From Lacrimispora sp. BS-2 (lineage in GTDB: Bacteria; Bacillota; Clostridia; Lachnospirales; Lachnospiraceae): DNA of 64,000 bases. A program made the translations under genes and the position numbers. The stretch lies in the NCBI RefSeq assembly GCF_040207125.1, contig NZ_CP157940.1, positions 2,170,001 through 2,234,000 of the forward strand, given 5' to 3'. The notes beneath the pieces were generated by a model. That model made no database searches and had not been told where the DNA came from. It was given only the letters and a program-made list of their open reading frames with translations. Shown piece after piece: positions 1 through 9,374 of the stretch. The first letter of the stretch is position 1, and every line of letters begins with the position of its first letter.

Positions 1-125
1 TTGCAGCCTACCCAGGTAAAGAAATAGCTTGACATTAGGGAATGGACTCTTTGCACAACTACATAATAAAATTGAAATTGATATCAATAGATATAAAATA
101 CCTAATTTTTTCATCATTTACATCA

Positions 126-622
126 TTAGAAGTTGCCATCTAAAATATAACGCCAAATTGAATTATTTTCTTTCATAGAACTTTTTAAGTCTTCATAGCT
201 TGCGGCGAATTGATAATAACCATCAATGGGTAAAATTACTATAAAGCTATCATCAGTAAAATAAAAGTTATCATCACTCATTGTAAAGTTATTCTTAAAA
301 CGATCAAATATTTCATTAATCGTAGTTTCATCAGAATTTTTTGTATCCACATCAATGCCATTAAAATAGTGATGATTTAGTTTATCTTTAAATGAATCAT
401 CAAATAGTTCATCTATAGTTATTTTTTTACCAGTAGCTAAATTGATATTTATTGAATATACCCAGTTGGTACCGTGAGCACTTCCTTGTGCGTAAATATA
501 CCCTTCAAATTTAATACTTAAAACATGATTATTTGCATACATTATTGTGTAGCCTACAGGCCATTCAGTACCATTAGCAATACCGCCATTAGAATTTACA
601 ATGTACGAATAAGGGCTTATTG
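126..622 (-). pseudogene. DUF3298-type domain protein, 5' part lost
   Basis: The frame encodes the C-terminal two thirds of a DUF3298 (RsiV-like) domain: a segment around SIKFEGYIYAQGSAHGTN, then NINLATGKKITIDELF, then a FYFTDDSFIVILPIDGYYQ stretch that is typical of the family's end. Family members are secreted or membrane-anchored and start with a signal or transmembrane segment. Here that N-terminus is missing, and upstream sequence in another frame is the start of an unrelated DUF4280 gene. No ribosome site or start codon sits at the domain start near 617. The simplest reading is a deletion that joined two genes. The domain call is by recognition of sequence pattern; the broken state is seen directly. 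Confidence 0.6.
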
Positions 623-898
623 CTGCCTCCTTACGGTATCTGTAAAAGTATTCGGACAATCTTTTTCTACAGCCATTTGTACTTTTTGAGCCTCTGCTGC
701 AGTATCCGGATTTTCCATACTGTAACAGCCGCCAAAGCAAATGATATTTTCAGGTTTACAGTCGTTAATCGTCATCAGTGCCCTATCCTTTAGAAAAACC
801 CCGTGGCTTTTTTCCAATACAACTCTGCTTTTTCTCATACCACAGGTACACGTAGTCCACGCTCCATGAACAACATAAGTGTCTTTTAAATCTGCCAT
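617..898 (-). pseudogene. PAAR-like DUF4280 protein, truncated after about 83 residues
   Basis: The first 83 codons match the start of DUF4280 PAAR-like proteins: VVHGAWTTCTCG with its paired cysteines, then SHGVFLKDRALMTINDCKP, an FGGCYSMENP segment and a CPNT motif. A full-length member would continue for about 30-40 residues with further glycine- and cysteine-containing turns. Here the frame leaves homology at about 650 and stops at 617 inside DUF3298 sequence. DUF4280 proteins are usually linked to toxin or contractile-injection loci, so this is probably a relic of such a locus; that context is inference. The gene starts at ATG 898. Confidence 0.65.
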
Positions 899-974
899 GT
901 TATATTCTACCTATCTGTTTTAAGATAGTCTTATTATAATATAATAAATTGCCTATGTCATGTTCATGTAATAA

Positions 975-1118
975 TCAACGTTTAAGATGTAAGTTTTGGC
1001 AAAACCTTCCAGAATAACGGACATCAGTCCCATCTTTAATTTTATTACCGCTTTTCAAATAAGAATTCATAAATTCACCCATAACAGCCTTTTGTGGTAT
1101 ATCCTTTCTTCTCTCCAT
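975..1118 (-). pseudogene. Short 47-codon ORF, possible IS256-type transposase N-terminal fragment
   Basis: An ATG at 1118 is preceded by GGAGG at 7 bp spacing, so the start looks genuine. The 47-residue product begins MERRKDIPQKAVMGEFMNSY and has a KSGNKIKDGTDV segment resembling the N-terminus of some IS256/mutator transposases. The frame then runs into unrelated sequence and stops at 975, where a complete transposase would continue for about 350 residues. It sits among other mobile-element debris. The family assignment is weak because only about 30 residues can be compared; it could be an unrelated small gene. Confidence 0.35.
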
Positions 1119-1542
1119 AATAATACCTCCAAACTGATTAATTCTATCTTACATCAATTTGAAGGTCTACACAATCTTTGGAGTACTCCTATTTAGCCGA
1201 GCGAGGCACGAACCATTGAATCGACTTATGTGTCGTCTTCTTTAATATTACATTCTTCAGGAAGCTTGTTTTCCCTCACACTTTTGAACGCTGGTTGACG
1301 TATGGTATGCAGTTCCAAGACGCAATTCAGACGATAAAAAGCTTATATTTGGGGCCAAAAATGAGAATGAACAGCAGAATCCTTTTCATCCAAAGATAAG
1401 CCAGTATACCGTTTACGATATAAATAGGCCTGATATCGCAGATCGAAACACAGACACACAACTGGCTTCTGGATTCTACTGCTGCATTTCAAAATTATTG
1501 TTCCACGATAGTTCAATGTGTTTAGCCTTGACGATAACCCCA
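1119..1542. other. Gene-poor decayed stretch
   Basis: No intact gene is visible. On the minus strand a frame ending near 1233 reads through about 38 codons to a TAA, with no start or ribosome site, and another frame of 68 codons (1343-1549) overlaps the end of the broken recombinase. Neither shows a motif I recognise. The stretch is best read as eroded mobile-element sequence between a possible IS256 fragment and the recombinase remnant. Confidence 0.4.
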
Positions 1543-1794
1543 TCACCATCTCTCCTTATCGTTTTTCGGGCACATAATCAGCCGTTGATTTATATCTCCA
1601 ATTCTTATCGAAATATCAGACCACATTAGAGAACAAAAATCGCCGCCTCGTAGTCCAATATTCATAGCACAAATAAACATTGTAAGATTTCATCCCGTAA
1701 TCATTTCCTTAGATAAGGAGGCAGCATTTTCAATTCTGTCTTGGAATAGCTTGTATATTACAATGATATCATCACGCCCATATAAGCAATTCAT
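1543..1794 (-). pseudogene. Tyrosine recombinase/integrase remnant with in-frame stop
   Basis: From ATG 1794 the minus strand reads MNCLYGRDDIIVIYKLF and then hits an in-frame TGA at 1690-1692. The same frame continues with NLTMFICAMNIGLRGGDF and CSLMWSDI, which is the box I region of tyrosine recombinases (usual form: GLR.sDll.L.wsDi), up to a second stop at 1543. The N-terminal arm-binding region and the C-terminal HxxR and Tyr motifs are not found in frame. It therefore looks like a dead integrase of a lost element. The recombinase match is recognised by motif only. Confidence 0.55.
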
Positions 1795-1821
1795 TTTTGT
1801 TGATTCTCCTGTACCAGACTT

Positions 1822-1953
1822 TTACTTAGATCCATAACGTAGATCTGTCGTTCCATCGGCTTTGAAACGTGGCATGTTAATAATTTCAGCACGATTAATT
1901 GGGGTTTCAGATTGGACTTTCTCTAAACTGCTTCTTTCCTCTGAAACTGACAT
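1822..1953 (-). CDS. Small 43-residue protein of unknown function
   Basis: A 43-codon frame starts at ATG 1953 behind a strong GGGAGGAG ribosome site and stops at 1822. It contains an acidic, polar N-terminus (MSVSEERSSLEKVQ) and ends MPRFKADGTTDLRYGSK. It lies 27 bp upstream of the integrase remnant in the same direction, an arrangement seen for small accessory ORFs of integrative elements. I do not recognise a family. The good start signal is the main reason to list it. Confidence 0.4.
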   Translation of the reverse strand: MSVSEERSSLEKVQSETPINRAEIINMPRFKADGTTDLRYGSK

Positions 1954-2048
1954 ATTGACTCCTCCCATTATTTATTTGATTTATACGCACTATAAAAGGC
2001 ACTGGATTATTCCAAGGCCTTTTAACTAATTACAATATTCTTCTCTTT

Positions 2049-2444
2049 TTATTCTTCTTTCTTTTCCGGTTCACCTTTAATAGTTGGTAACTTGCTAATC
2101 TGTTTAAACAAGTAGGTTTCTCCACCCATCATAACTGTGAATGTCCGCTTTTTTCCATTATATACTATCTTAGTATTATGAAATTTAGAACTATTGATAA
2201 AATGTTCATTACCGGATCCTTTGGAATAAGTCCCTTTATCCGTTTCATTATAATTATAGTAATAAAATGTATAATTATTATCCAAATCAAATTCCATAGA
2301 TGTGAAGGGAAGTTTATCACATGTGTAACTCCCTTGCAAAATTGGAGATTCCTTCATTGATTTCTTATAATCAAGAAAAATACCAACTACACATACAAAT
2401 AAAAAAGCAAGCAGCCCAACCAATATTTTTTTATGTGTTTTCAT
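2049..2444 (-). CDS. Small membrane-anchored protein, unknown function
   Basis: The 131-residue product has a basic N-terminus followed by one hydrophobic segment (about residues 8-25, KILVGLLAFLFVCVVGIFL), with no lipobox cysteine in the usual position, so it is probably an N-terminally anchored extracellular protein. The outer part is rich in Tyr, Asn and Lys, and resembles small beta-rich proteins that replace or follow a deleted larger gene; I recognise no domain. The C-terminus is charged (KGEPEKKEE). It starts 2 bp after the stop of a truncated upstream frame, so the two were probably cotranscribed once. Confidence 0.55.
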   Translation of the reverse strand: MKTHKKILVGLLAFLFVCVVGIFLDYKKSMKESPILQGSYTCDKLPFTSMEFDLDNNYTFYYYNYNETDKGTYSKGSGNEHFINSSKFHNTKIVYNGKKRTFTVMMGGETYLFKQISKLPTIKGEPEKKEE

Positions 2445-2446
2445 TT

Positions 2447-2638
2447 TTACTTTACTTTCACCACATCTAAATAATCCATCGCAGGCATTTTTAGGTATTC
2501 ATCGCCAACATATTCCCATATTATAATAAAATCCAAAGCATTTCCATCCATTCCCATGATATCAGAATCACGCCATAATGATCCGTAATACAAAAAAACC
2601 ACGGAAAAATGTGAGAACCATAAGGATTTACAGATTTC
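2447..2638 (-). pseudogene. C-terminal fragment of an unidentified gene
   Basis: An open stretch of about 63 codons reaches a TAA 2 bp before the next gene. It contains GSLWRDSDIMGMDGNALDFI and ends with IWEYVGDEYLKMPAMDYLDV and VKVK. There is no start codon or ribosome site before the internal Met codons, and an in-frame stop bounds it at 2639. The aromatic, acidic composition resembles small cytoplasmic immunity-type proteins, but I cannot name the family. It is read as the tail of a gene whose beginning was deleted. Confidence 0.35.
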
Positions 2639-2788
2639 TTACGATTTTAAGATTTCCACTGCCAAATATTTACAAATACTTTACTCATCCTTACGAAAGC
2701 CTAAATTTCATTGACTCCAACTTGCTCCCAGGTATATACTCTAGCCAAATTTAAAATAACCAATGAAATTATAAGGAGGTCAAAATCT

Positions 2789-3244
2789 ATGAAAAAAAAG
2801 TATTTAATGGTTATAGTATTATCTATGGTTTTAGCCATAGGAGGTGCTATGTCATCATTTGCTGCGGGATTTGTGAGCACTCCCCAGGGGATGAAGTACC
2901 AGTGGGGATCTGGTGATTACTGTACGAATAACTGGGTCAACTACAAAAGTCATTGGTTCTTTTTCGGAGACGACCAGCTTATGCGTACCGGTTGGATTCA
3001 AAGAGATAACACTTGGTATTACACAGCTGACACCGGTGAGCTTCAGGGGGGTATTATGAAAATCAATGGTAATGTCTACTACTTTGACACCAATTCCCTG
3101 AAAATGGTAACTGGTTCCTACACCTACAATGGTGTCACACATAACTTTACTGAAAATGGAACTACTGACGGTGGCCCATACGTGTACACAGAATGGAACA
3201 GTGATGGCACCATCAGGCGAGGCACAAAATTGGGTGTCCGTTAA
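2789..3244 (+). CDS. Secreted protein with choline-binding-type wall repeats
   Basis: The start at ATG 2789 is chosen because AAGGAGG lies just upstream and it opens a typical signal peptide (MKKKYLMVIVLSMVLAIGG, cleavage likely after SFAA). The mature part, about 125 residues, holds two to three cell-wall-binding repeats with the W-x-Y pattern: HWFFFGDDQLMRTGW, then NTWYYTADTGELQ, then GNVYYFDTNSLKMVTG. Such repeats bind choline or other teichoic-acid substituents. There is no catalytic domain, so the protein may be a lone wall-binding module or structural surface protein. It is the only plus-strand gene of the left accessory patch. Confidence 0.8.
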   Translation: MKKKYLMVIVLSMVLAIGGAMSSFAAGFVSTPQGMKYQWGSGDYCTNNWVNYKSHWFFFGDDQLMRTGWIQRDNTWYYTADTGELQGGIMKINGNVYYFDTNSLKMVTGSYTYNGVTHNFTENGTTDGGPYVYTEWNSDGTIRRGTKLGVR

Positions 3245-3504
3245 ATCTGAATATTTAAGAAAGGGTCAATTTTGACCGTCCCCAGCAGAGCCTTCTACTA
3301 TAAGGCCTGCAGGGGTATAAGAGCCAGGGGCAGATCAAGTAATTTCCACTCGTTATCAGAATTTGTTAATCCAAAAGTCATTGTTCAGAAGATATAATTG
3401 CAAAACATGTTGCTTCTCTGCTGGTTTCAGCGACCATTTTTTCATTTATAGTTGTTACATGCGGTTCCCAACATATAACACGCTGGCACTCTGCATTTTT
3501 AATT
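3245..3504. other. Gene-less stretch with a weak hairpin
   Basis: Just after the surface-protein stop there is a short inverted repeat, GGTCAA/TTGACC (3264-3277), without a clear T-tract, which could act as a weak terminator. The rest shows no supported gene. It may contain decayed IS66 sequence, but I cannot identify the second IS end in it. Confidence 0.4.
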
Positions 3505-3807
3505 CTATCTAATTTTAATAAATTCACTCCCGCCACAAGTAATTGTCAGATGTTGTGTATTCACATAAACCTGGCACCTACACCCCTCAGGCGCATCCAA
3601 TCCTCCAATGTGTACACTTGAAGAAAATCTAACTATTCCCTTACATTTATCATTTCTACTTAGTATTGCTAAATGTACCACTCTAACAAAAAAAGCATAT
3701 ACGGGCAAGCAATCAGAAAGTGTCTGATTGCTTGCCCTGCATTCCTGAACCCGTTTAATCCAAAGGCTGAGTTTCTGGGAATCAGTTGCTACGGTTAAGC
3801 GATCCAT
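3505..3807 (-). pseudogene. IS66-family TnpA-like ORF, chimeric/truncated
   Basis: The first 32 residues (MDRLTVATDSQKLSLWIKRV then QECRASNQTLSD) resemble the helix-turn-helix N-terminus of the small IS66 protein TnpA, which normally continues with W-C-x-x-N-x-I-x-x-x-x-Y-Y-Y-W. Directly after LSD the homology is lost at a perfect 14-bp inverted repeat, and the remaining 65 residues are not recognisable. A GGAG site precedes ATG 3807. An IS66-type terminal repeat lies about 100 bp upstream. TnpB and TnpC are absent. The ORF is therefore a dead remnant. Confidence 0.55.
3703..3737. repeat. Perfect 14-bp inverted repeat inside the IS66 remnant
   Basis: GGGCAAGCAATCAG (3703-3716) and CTGATTGCTTGCCC (3724-3737) are exact reverse complements separated by 7 bp. 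The arms include the codons where TnpA homology ends. On the minus strand a T-run follows about 8 nt beyond the stem. It may be the scar of a fold-back rearrangement or a terminator-like hairpin. Confidence 0.7.
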
Positions 3808-3823
3808 AGATAAATCTCCAATC

Positions 3824-3849
3824 CCTTAAGGTACTTAAGTTCCTTAAGG
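3824..3849. repeat. Cluster of CCTTAAGG/CTTAAG palindromes
   Basis: Two copies of CCTTAAGG (3824-3831 and 3842-3849) flank a CTTAAG, immediately upstream of the IS66-type start codon. The spacing between the outer copies is 18 bp. It could be a transposase-binding or regulatory site within the IS end; function is unknown. Confidence 0.45.
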
Positions 3850-3899
3850 CTTTTAGAATTAGAGACATTATCTCACAATTAAAAATCAAAAAATATACA

Positions 3900-3920
3900 C
3901 CGACATATTTTGACGCTTAC
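3900..3920 (-). repeat. IS66-type terminal inverted repeat (single end)
   Basis: Read on the minus strand from 3920 the sequence begins GTAAGCGTC, the conserved outer tip of IS66-family terminal repeats, and leads towards the tnpA-like start about 110 bp further on. I found no matching opposite end (GACGCTTAC in the other orientation) in the neighbouring sequence, so the element is truncated. Confidence 0.55.
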
Positions 3921-4101
3921 AATTAAAAAATTATTACTGCCGGAGAACTTGAAAATATCATCATATCGGTTTCCAGCCCCACTTTAATATTTACTATCAC
4001 CATACACCAAATTTTACTAAAAAAACACCCATCGACTATATTTCGACAGGTGTTGATGTACACATCTCTTAATAGGCCATACCATAAAATTCTCAATGCA
4101 A

Positions 4102-5172
4102 TTAAACCGATTCTTCCTTCAGCCATTTTACCCACTGGGCATAATATTTTCCCAGTACATGGGAACCGTCTGTCGTGTATGCGTGATTCAGGCTGCCTCC
4201 TTCATCGTCAAATATTTCATTAACATCAATATAATAGCAGCTGTTTTCTTCTGCTATCTTCTGTATTTCCTGATTCAAACTATTAATTTTATTGTTGCTG
4301 TAAACAGGACTTTTTTTTGATTTTTCACTGGTAATATGAAGATTTGCTTCCAGGACTATTATTGCTTCTGGCTGCATTTTTTTGATTTTATCTAAAACCA
4401 CTTTATATTGTTTTATAGTCTGGGACATATCATAACCCAGTTCGTTGATGCCCAGCATCAGGTAAATCATCTGGTAATGATCCCTTGAAAGAACCTCATC
4501 CAGAGTCAGTTTCTCACCTCCTGATGAAATACGGGCAGTTAATACATTGAAAACGCTCATGCCGGAGTTGGCAAATACTGAGGCACTCCCCAAGTCTCCA
4601 TATTCGGAAAGTCCCATGGTTCTGGAATCTCCAACAAACAGTACGCCTTCAAAATTTTCCGGTGGCTTTGGCCTTTCTCCTGGCTGCAGGAACGCAGGAG
4701 ACGACACAAAATCTGTTGTTTGCCCTGCATTTACGTCCAGACGAGCTTTTTCTCCGTCTGAAGCGTCTACTGCATTCATATCATTTGTCCCGTTCGAACT
4801 GTCCGTTGCATCTGCACCACTTGCTTCGCTTGCACTATTTGTTGCACTCTCATCAGCAGTTTTGTCTGAACTGTCAGTTTCATCTATACTATCAGTTGCA
4901 TCTATACTGTCAGTCTCGTTCATACTGTCAGTTTTGTTCATACTGTCAGTTTCGTCTATACTGTCAGTTTCGTCCACTCTATCAGTTTCGTCCACTCTAT
5001 CAGTTTCGTCCACTCTATCAGTTTCGTCTATACTGTCCTCATGCAGCCATTTGCCCCCTGCCATGTTCAGCCCCAGGGAGGTTAACTGATCTATGCTTCC
5101 AGCTGATACATGCAAAACGGCAGTCAATACCAGACTAACGGTCAAAAGAAAGGTAAACCAGTATTTTCTCAT
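4102..5172 (-). CDS. Secreted SGNH/GDSL-type hydrolase with hexapeptide repeat spacer
   Basis: Start ATG 5172 is preferred because GAGGA precedes it and it opens a signal peptide (MRKYWFTFLLTVSLVLTAVL). The product is 356 residues. After the signal lies a Thr/Asp/Ser-rich spacer of six-residue units (DETDRV, DETDSI, NETDSM), then an SGNH domain of about 200 residues: block I FVGDSRTMG with the nucleophile Ser, block III LGINE, and a late TDGSHVLG with the Asp and His of the triad. Such enzymes add or remove acyl groups on glycans. It starts 17 bp after the MBOAT gene ends, so the two probably work together: the MBOAT passes acyl groups across the membrane and this protein transfers them to a surface polymer. 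The substrate is unknown. Confidence 0.85.
   Translation of the reverse strand: MRKYWFTFLLTVSLVLTAVLHVSAGSIDQLTSLGLNMAGGKWLHEDSIDETDRVDETDRVDETDRVDETDSIDETDSMNKTDSMNETDSIDATDSIDETDSSDKTADESATNSASEASGADATDSSNGTNDMNAVDASDGEKARLDVNAGQTTDFVSSPAFLQPGERPKPPENFEGVLFVGDSRTMGLSEYGDLGSASVFANSGMSVFNVLTARISSGGEKLTLDEVLSRDHYQMIYLMLGINELGYDMSQTIKQYKVVLDKIKKMQPEAIIVLEANLHITSEKSKKSPVYSNNKINSLNQEIQKIAEENSCYYIDVNEIFDDEGGSLNHAYTTDGSHVLGKYYAQWVKWLKEESV
4861..5034. repeat. 18-bp tandem repeat coding for DETD-type hexapeptides
   Basis: About nine to ten 18-bp units are seen; three consecutive ones on the low-coordinate side of 5034 are identical (unit GTTTCGTCCACTCTATCA on the plus strand), and the rest diverge stepwise. 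Since 18 bp keeps the frame, copy-number change would lengthen or shorten the spacer without inactivating the hydrolase. Confidence 0.85.
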
Positions 5173-5189
5173 CGTTTTTTCCTCACAAT

Positions 5190-6611
5190 CTAAAAATTGA
5201 AATACATAAACGGATCGTTTGCCCCCATTTTCATACAATAGGCACTCAGCCAGAATATGATCAGAAGGGCAATTGCTGTACACAGGTTTTTCCGTTTTCG
5301 GTCATACAGTCTTCGTGGAAGACCGGTCATGAAAAGGAAACCGGCACTTAAGGACATTCCGTAGACCCTTCCGTATTTCAGGAAATCTCCAGCAAAATAT
5401 GTATATTTACCGGCAGGTGCCAGAAAGGGGAACAGCCGCTGAACATATATTCCCAACTGTGAAAAATCCGTTATTGCAAATAACATCCATGTAAGAGGAA
5501 TTGCAAACAGCATATACACATGCCCCAAAGTTCTCCAGCGTTCCAGCAGTTTTCCCAGTCCCAGCTTTTCTAATGAAATCAGTGCAAACAGCGCAATTCC
5601 CCATAAGAGAAAATTGAGGCCTGTTCCGTGCCATAGTCCGGTCAGGAGCCATACTGCAAGCATATTCCGAAAGGTTTTTAAGGAGCCCTCGCGGTTTCCG
5701 CCCAGCGGAATATATACATAATTCCGGAACCAGCCGCCCAGAGTCATGTGCCATCTGCGCCAAAAATCTGTCATGGTCAGAGCCATATAAGGATGGTGGA
5801 AGTTATCCGGAAGGGAGAATCCCAACATCCTTCCCAGTCCCTTTGCCATCAGGGAATAGCCATAGAAATCAAAATACAGCCGCAGGCTGAAAGCTGCCAG
5901 TCCCATCCATGCAAGAGGCGTTGAAATACTTTCATATCCTACTGCTCCAATCTGGCTCCACAGTCCGCCTATCTGGTTTGAAAGCAGCACCTTTAAGCCC
6001 AGTCCGATTGTAAATTCCCGAAGTCCTGCTTCCACTTGTTCCAGGGTGTGGACCCGCTTTTTAATTGACTCCCTGAGAGAAGCATAGGTTACGATCGGTC
6101 CGGAAATAAGCTGAGGAAACATGGTCATATACAGGGCAAAGTCCAGAAATGATTTTTCCGGGTCCGCATCCTTCCGATACACATCGACCAGATAAGAAAT
6201 GGCCTGAAAGGTATAAAAGCTGATTCCCAGCGGAAGAGCCGGCTGAAGAACAGGAAGGGCAGCTTTCTCCAGTCCTCCATTTTGAAGCAATAAACTGATC
6301 TGTTCAATCAGGAAACCAGAATATTTAAACAGAATCAGCCAAAACAGGTTGTAGGCAATTCCCAGGCGAAGCCATTTCCCGCGTCTTAAGCGAGATTTGT
6401 ATCGTTTCATTTTCCTGCCAATGCAGTAATTGACGCAGACAGAAAACAGCAAAAGCACCATATAGGCCGGATGGTCCGCAACTCCATAAAAATAAAAAAG
6501 CAGGCTTCCTGCAAGCAGGCAGATATTTTTTGTTCTGTCCGGACACACATAATAAAGAACCAGAAACACCGGCAGAAATTGAAATATAAACTCCAGGCTA
6601 CTAAAAATCAT
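5190..6611 (-). CDS. MBOAT family O-acyltransferase (AlgI/DltB/PatA-like)
   Basis: The 473-residue protein is a multi-pass membrane protein of the normal length for the AlgI group. It carries the MBOAT signature region FWRRWHMTLGGWFRNYVYIP followed by LGGNREG, and the later invariant His in LTGLWHGTGLNFLLWG. Members take an acyl group from a cytosolic donor and hand it to an extracellular acceptor protein. The neighbour downstream is a secreted SGNH hydrolase, matching the PatA/PatB or AlgI/AlgX pairing used for O-acetylation of polysaccharide or peptidoglycan. No dltA or dltC is nearby, so teichoic acid D-alanylation is unlikely. It is the first gene of a two-gene unit; an AGGA site lies 11 bp before the ATG. 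Confidence 0.9.
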   Translation of the reverse strand: MIFSSLEFIFQFLPVFLVLYYVCPDRTKNICLLAGSLLFYFYGVADHPAYMVLLLFSVCVNYCIGRKMKRYKSRLRRGKWLRLGIAYNLFWLILFKYSGFLIEQISLLLQNGGLEKAALPVLQPALPLGISFYTFQAISYLVDVYRKDADPEKSFLDFALYMTMFPQLISGPIVTYASLRESIKKRVHTLEQVEAGLREFTIGLGLKVLLSNQIGGLWSQIGAVGYESISTPLAWMGLAAFSLRLYFDFYGYSLMAKGLGRMLGFSLPDNFHHPYMALTMTDFWRRWHMTLGGWFRNYVYIPLGGNREGSLKTFRNMLAVWLLTGLWHGTGLNFLLWGIALFALISLEKLGLGKLLERWRTLGHVYMLFAIPLTWMLFAITDFSQLGIYVQRLFPFLAPAGKYTYFAGDFLKYGRVYGMSLSAGFLFMTGLPRRLYDRKRKNLCTAIALLIIFWLSAYCMKMGANDPFMYFNF

Positions 6612-6950
6612 TTGACATTTATTCCTAACATATGTATTTATTATATTAGACGAAACAGGAGACCGGAAAGTTGCAGATTTCTGTAAAATTTTGTGTTTTT
6701 TTGTCTGCCAAGCAATGTTTTAAAGTATCAGATGGTTATAGTTGGAGCAGACGTTATCATTTTACCAGCAGGGAGATGGGGCGTATATAATGCTGTTGCA
6801 AACAGATTGATTTTTCTTGTTTCGATAATTTGTAAAATCACAATTTACAAACAAAAAACAGGCAGGTCCCAAAATATGAAATACCCGCCCTCTTTCTTTA
6901 ATGCTAATTCTAAATACTGTAATGCTTCATTCTTATCCAATGAAAGCATA
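6612..6950. other. Non-coding upstream region of the MBOAT unit
   Basis: This AT-rich stretch holds no supported gene. It should contain the promoter of the MBOAT-SGNH unit on the minus strand; a TAATATAATAAATA segment near 6640-6655 could supply a -10, but no convincing -35 is visible. On its far side it grades into a wall-binding repeat remnant (6951-7043). Confidence 0.4.
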
Positions 6951-7043
6951 TCAGCTTTGCACCCATTTTACACTCTGATCCAGATAATACCATTTACCAC
7001 TAACCGTTTCCAAATCTGTGTCCATAGCACTATCAGTCCCTGA
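6951..7043 (-). pseudogene. Remnant of a wall-binding repeat protein
   Basis: A 30-codon open stretch bounded by stops reads GTDSAMDTDLETVSGKWYYL then DQSVKWVQS. The SGKWYYLD core is the hallmark of choline-binding-type wall repeats. There is no start codon at the proper end or ribosome site, and the stop follows immediately. It is likely the tail of a lost surface protein; similar repeats occur in the intact proteins at 2789 and 39148 in this window. Confidence 0.4.
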
Positions 7044-7087
7044 TTAAAACCAGATTACTCTTTTATTCTCTATTTTTATATCTATAA

Positions 7088-7846
7088 TCAAGAGTATCCT
7101 TTACTCACCTCAATATAACTCAAAAACACATACTCAATAACAGTCAAAAAATTAACAAACGAATTGTGATACAAATGTTCCCCAATCTTAACCGGACTAC
7201 TAACCGCATACAAACTATAATCACTCATACCCGCCAGCAAATTACTTTGAAGATTTGTGATAGATACTATTTTTACCTTCTTCAGATGAAGCAGTTGCAG
7301 GGTATCCTTTATCTTCTGCACATTCCCGGATAAAGAAATTACAATCACCAGATCATCAGGTCCCAGATTCTTTGACAACATGCAAAGCTCATCACTGGCG
7401 CCTACACAATAGATATATTTATTCATCTGCATAAACAAACGCTGCATTTCCATTGCACAATGGCTCTGGGCCTGTCCCGTTCCATAAACAACAACATTTT
7501 GTGACTTATGAATTTCCTTTGCTATGACGGACAGATTCGCAGATGATTCTGTCTGCTGGCACGTATTCAGAAAATCACTTCTTACGCTTGATTTGATATC
7601 CTTATCATTGCTTTTCACTTGTTCTTTATTTTCCCATTTCAAATAATTCTTAAATTCACTGTATCCGGAAAACCCCAGCTTTTGGGTCAATCTTAAAATA
7701 GTGCTCTTCGATGTATTGCATTCATTTGCCAGGTCTTCAATACTCATTTCAGAAATCTTATATACAATTGCCATGATAATAGAAAGGCTTTGAATGTCTG
7801 ATTCATTTAATTTATCATAATTTTTATTAATCGCTTCAATCAGCAT
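7088..7846 (-). CDS. RpiR/MurR-family transcriptional regulator (HTH + SIS)
   Basis: The 252-residue protein has an N-terminal RpiR helix-turn-helix (about residues 1-75; SIEDLANECNTSKSTILRLT and QKLGFSGYSEFKNYL) and a C-terminal SIS sugar-phosphate-binding domain (about 105-240; VVVYGTGQAQSHCAMEMQRL, later VIVISLSGNVQKIKDTL). Such proteins sense phosphosugars. It lies directly downstream of, and in the same direction as, the GH4 glucosidase and PTS permease, with a 156-bp gap, so it is probably the local regulator, sensing a disaccharide phosphate or glucose-6-phosphate. A 14-bp AT-rich palindrome before the permease gene is a candidate operator. Confidence 0.9.
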   Translation of the reverse strand: MLIEAINKNYDKLNESDIQSLSIIMAIVYKISEMSIEDLANECNTSKSTILRLTQKLGFSGYSEFKNYLKWENKEQVKSNDKDIKSSVRSDFLNTCQQTESSANLSVIAKEIHKSQNVVVYGTGQAQSHCAMEMQRLFMQMNKYIYCVGASDELCMLSKNLGPDDLVIVISLSGNVQKIKDTLQLLHLKKVKIVSITNLQSNLLAGMSDYSLYAVSSPVKIGEHLYHNSFVNFLTVIEYVFLSYIEVSKGYS

Positions 7847-8002
7847 GATGCCACCTCATTTTAATATTTCTTTCATAGTATCATATCCCGGGCAAAAAAT
7901 ATACTATCGATATCCGGCTCTAATATTAAGAAAAATGACAGAAAAAAGCTCTGTCATTTTTCAATAAAATATATAAACTATCCCCTCTTTTACAATTTCA
8001 CC

Positions 8003-9370
<1,368 letters not shown>

Positions 9371-9374
9371 TCAT

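Noticed and set aside
1343..1549. 68-codon minus-strand frame
   Set aside because: It overlaps the end of the broken recombinase, lacks a convincing domain and lies in decayed sequence; it is likely a chance frame.
3923..4135. 70-codon minus-strand frame downstream of the SGNH gene
   Set aside because: It overlaps the end of the hydrolase gene and has no recognisable features or ribosome site.
4547..5089. Long open frames on the plus strand opposite the SGNH hydrolase repeats
   Set aside because: They are shadows of the 18-bp tandem repeat, have no ribosome site and give low-complexity translations; the minus-strand frame has a signal peptide and enzyme motifs.
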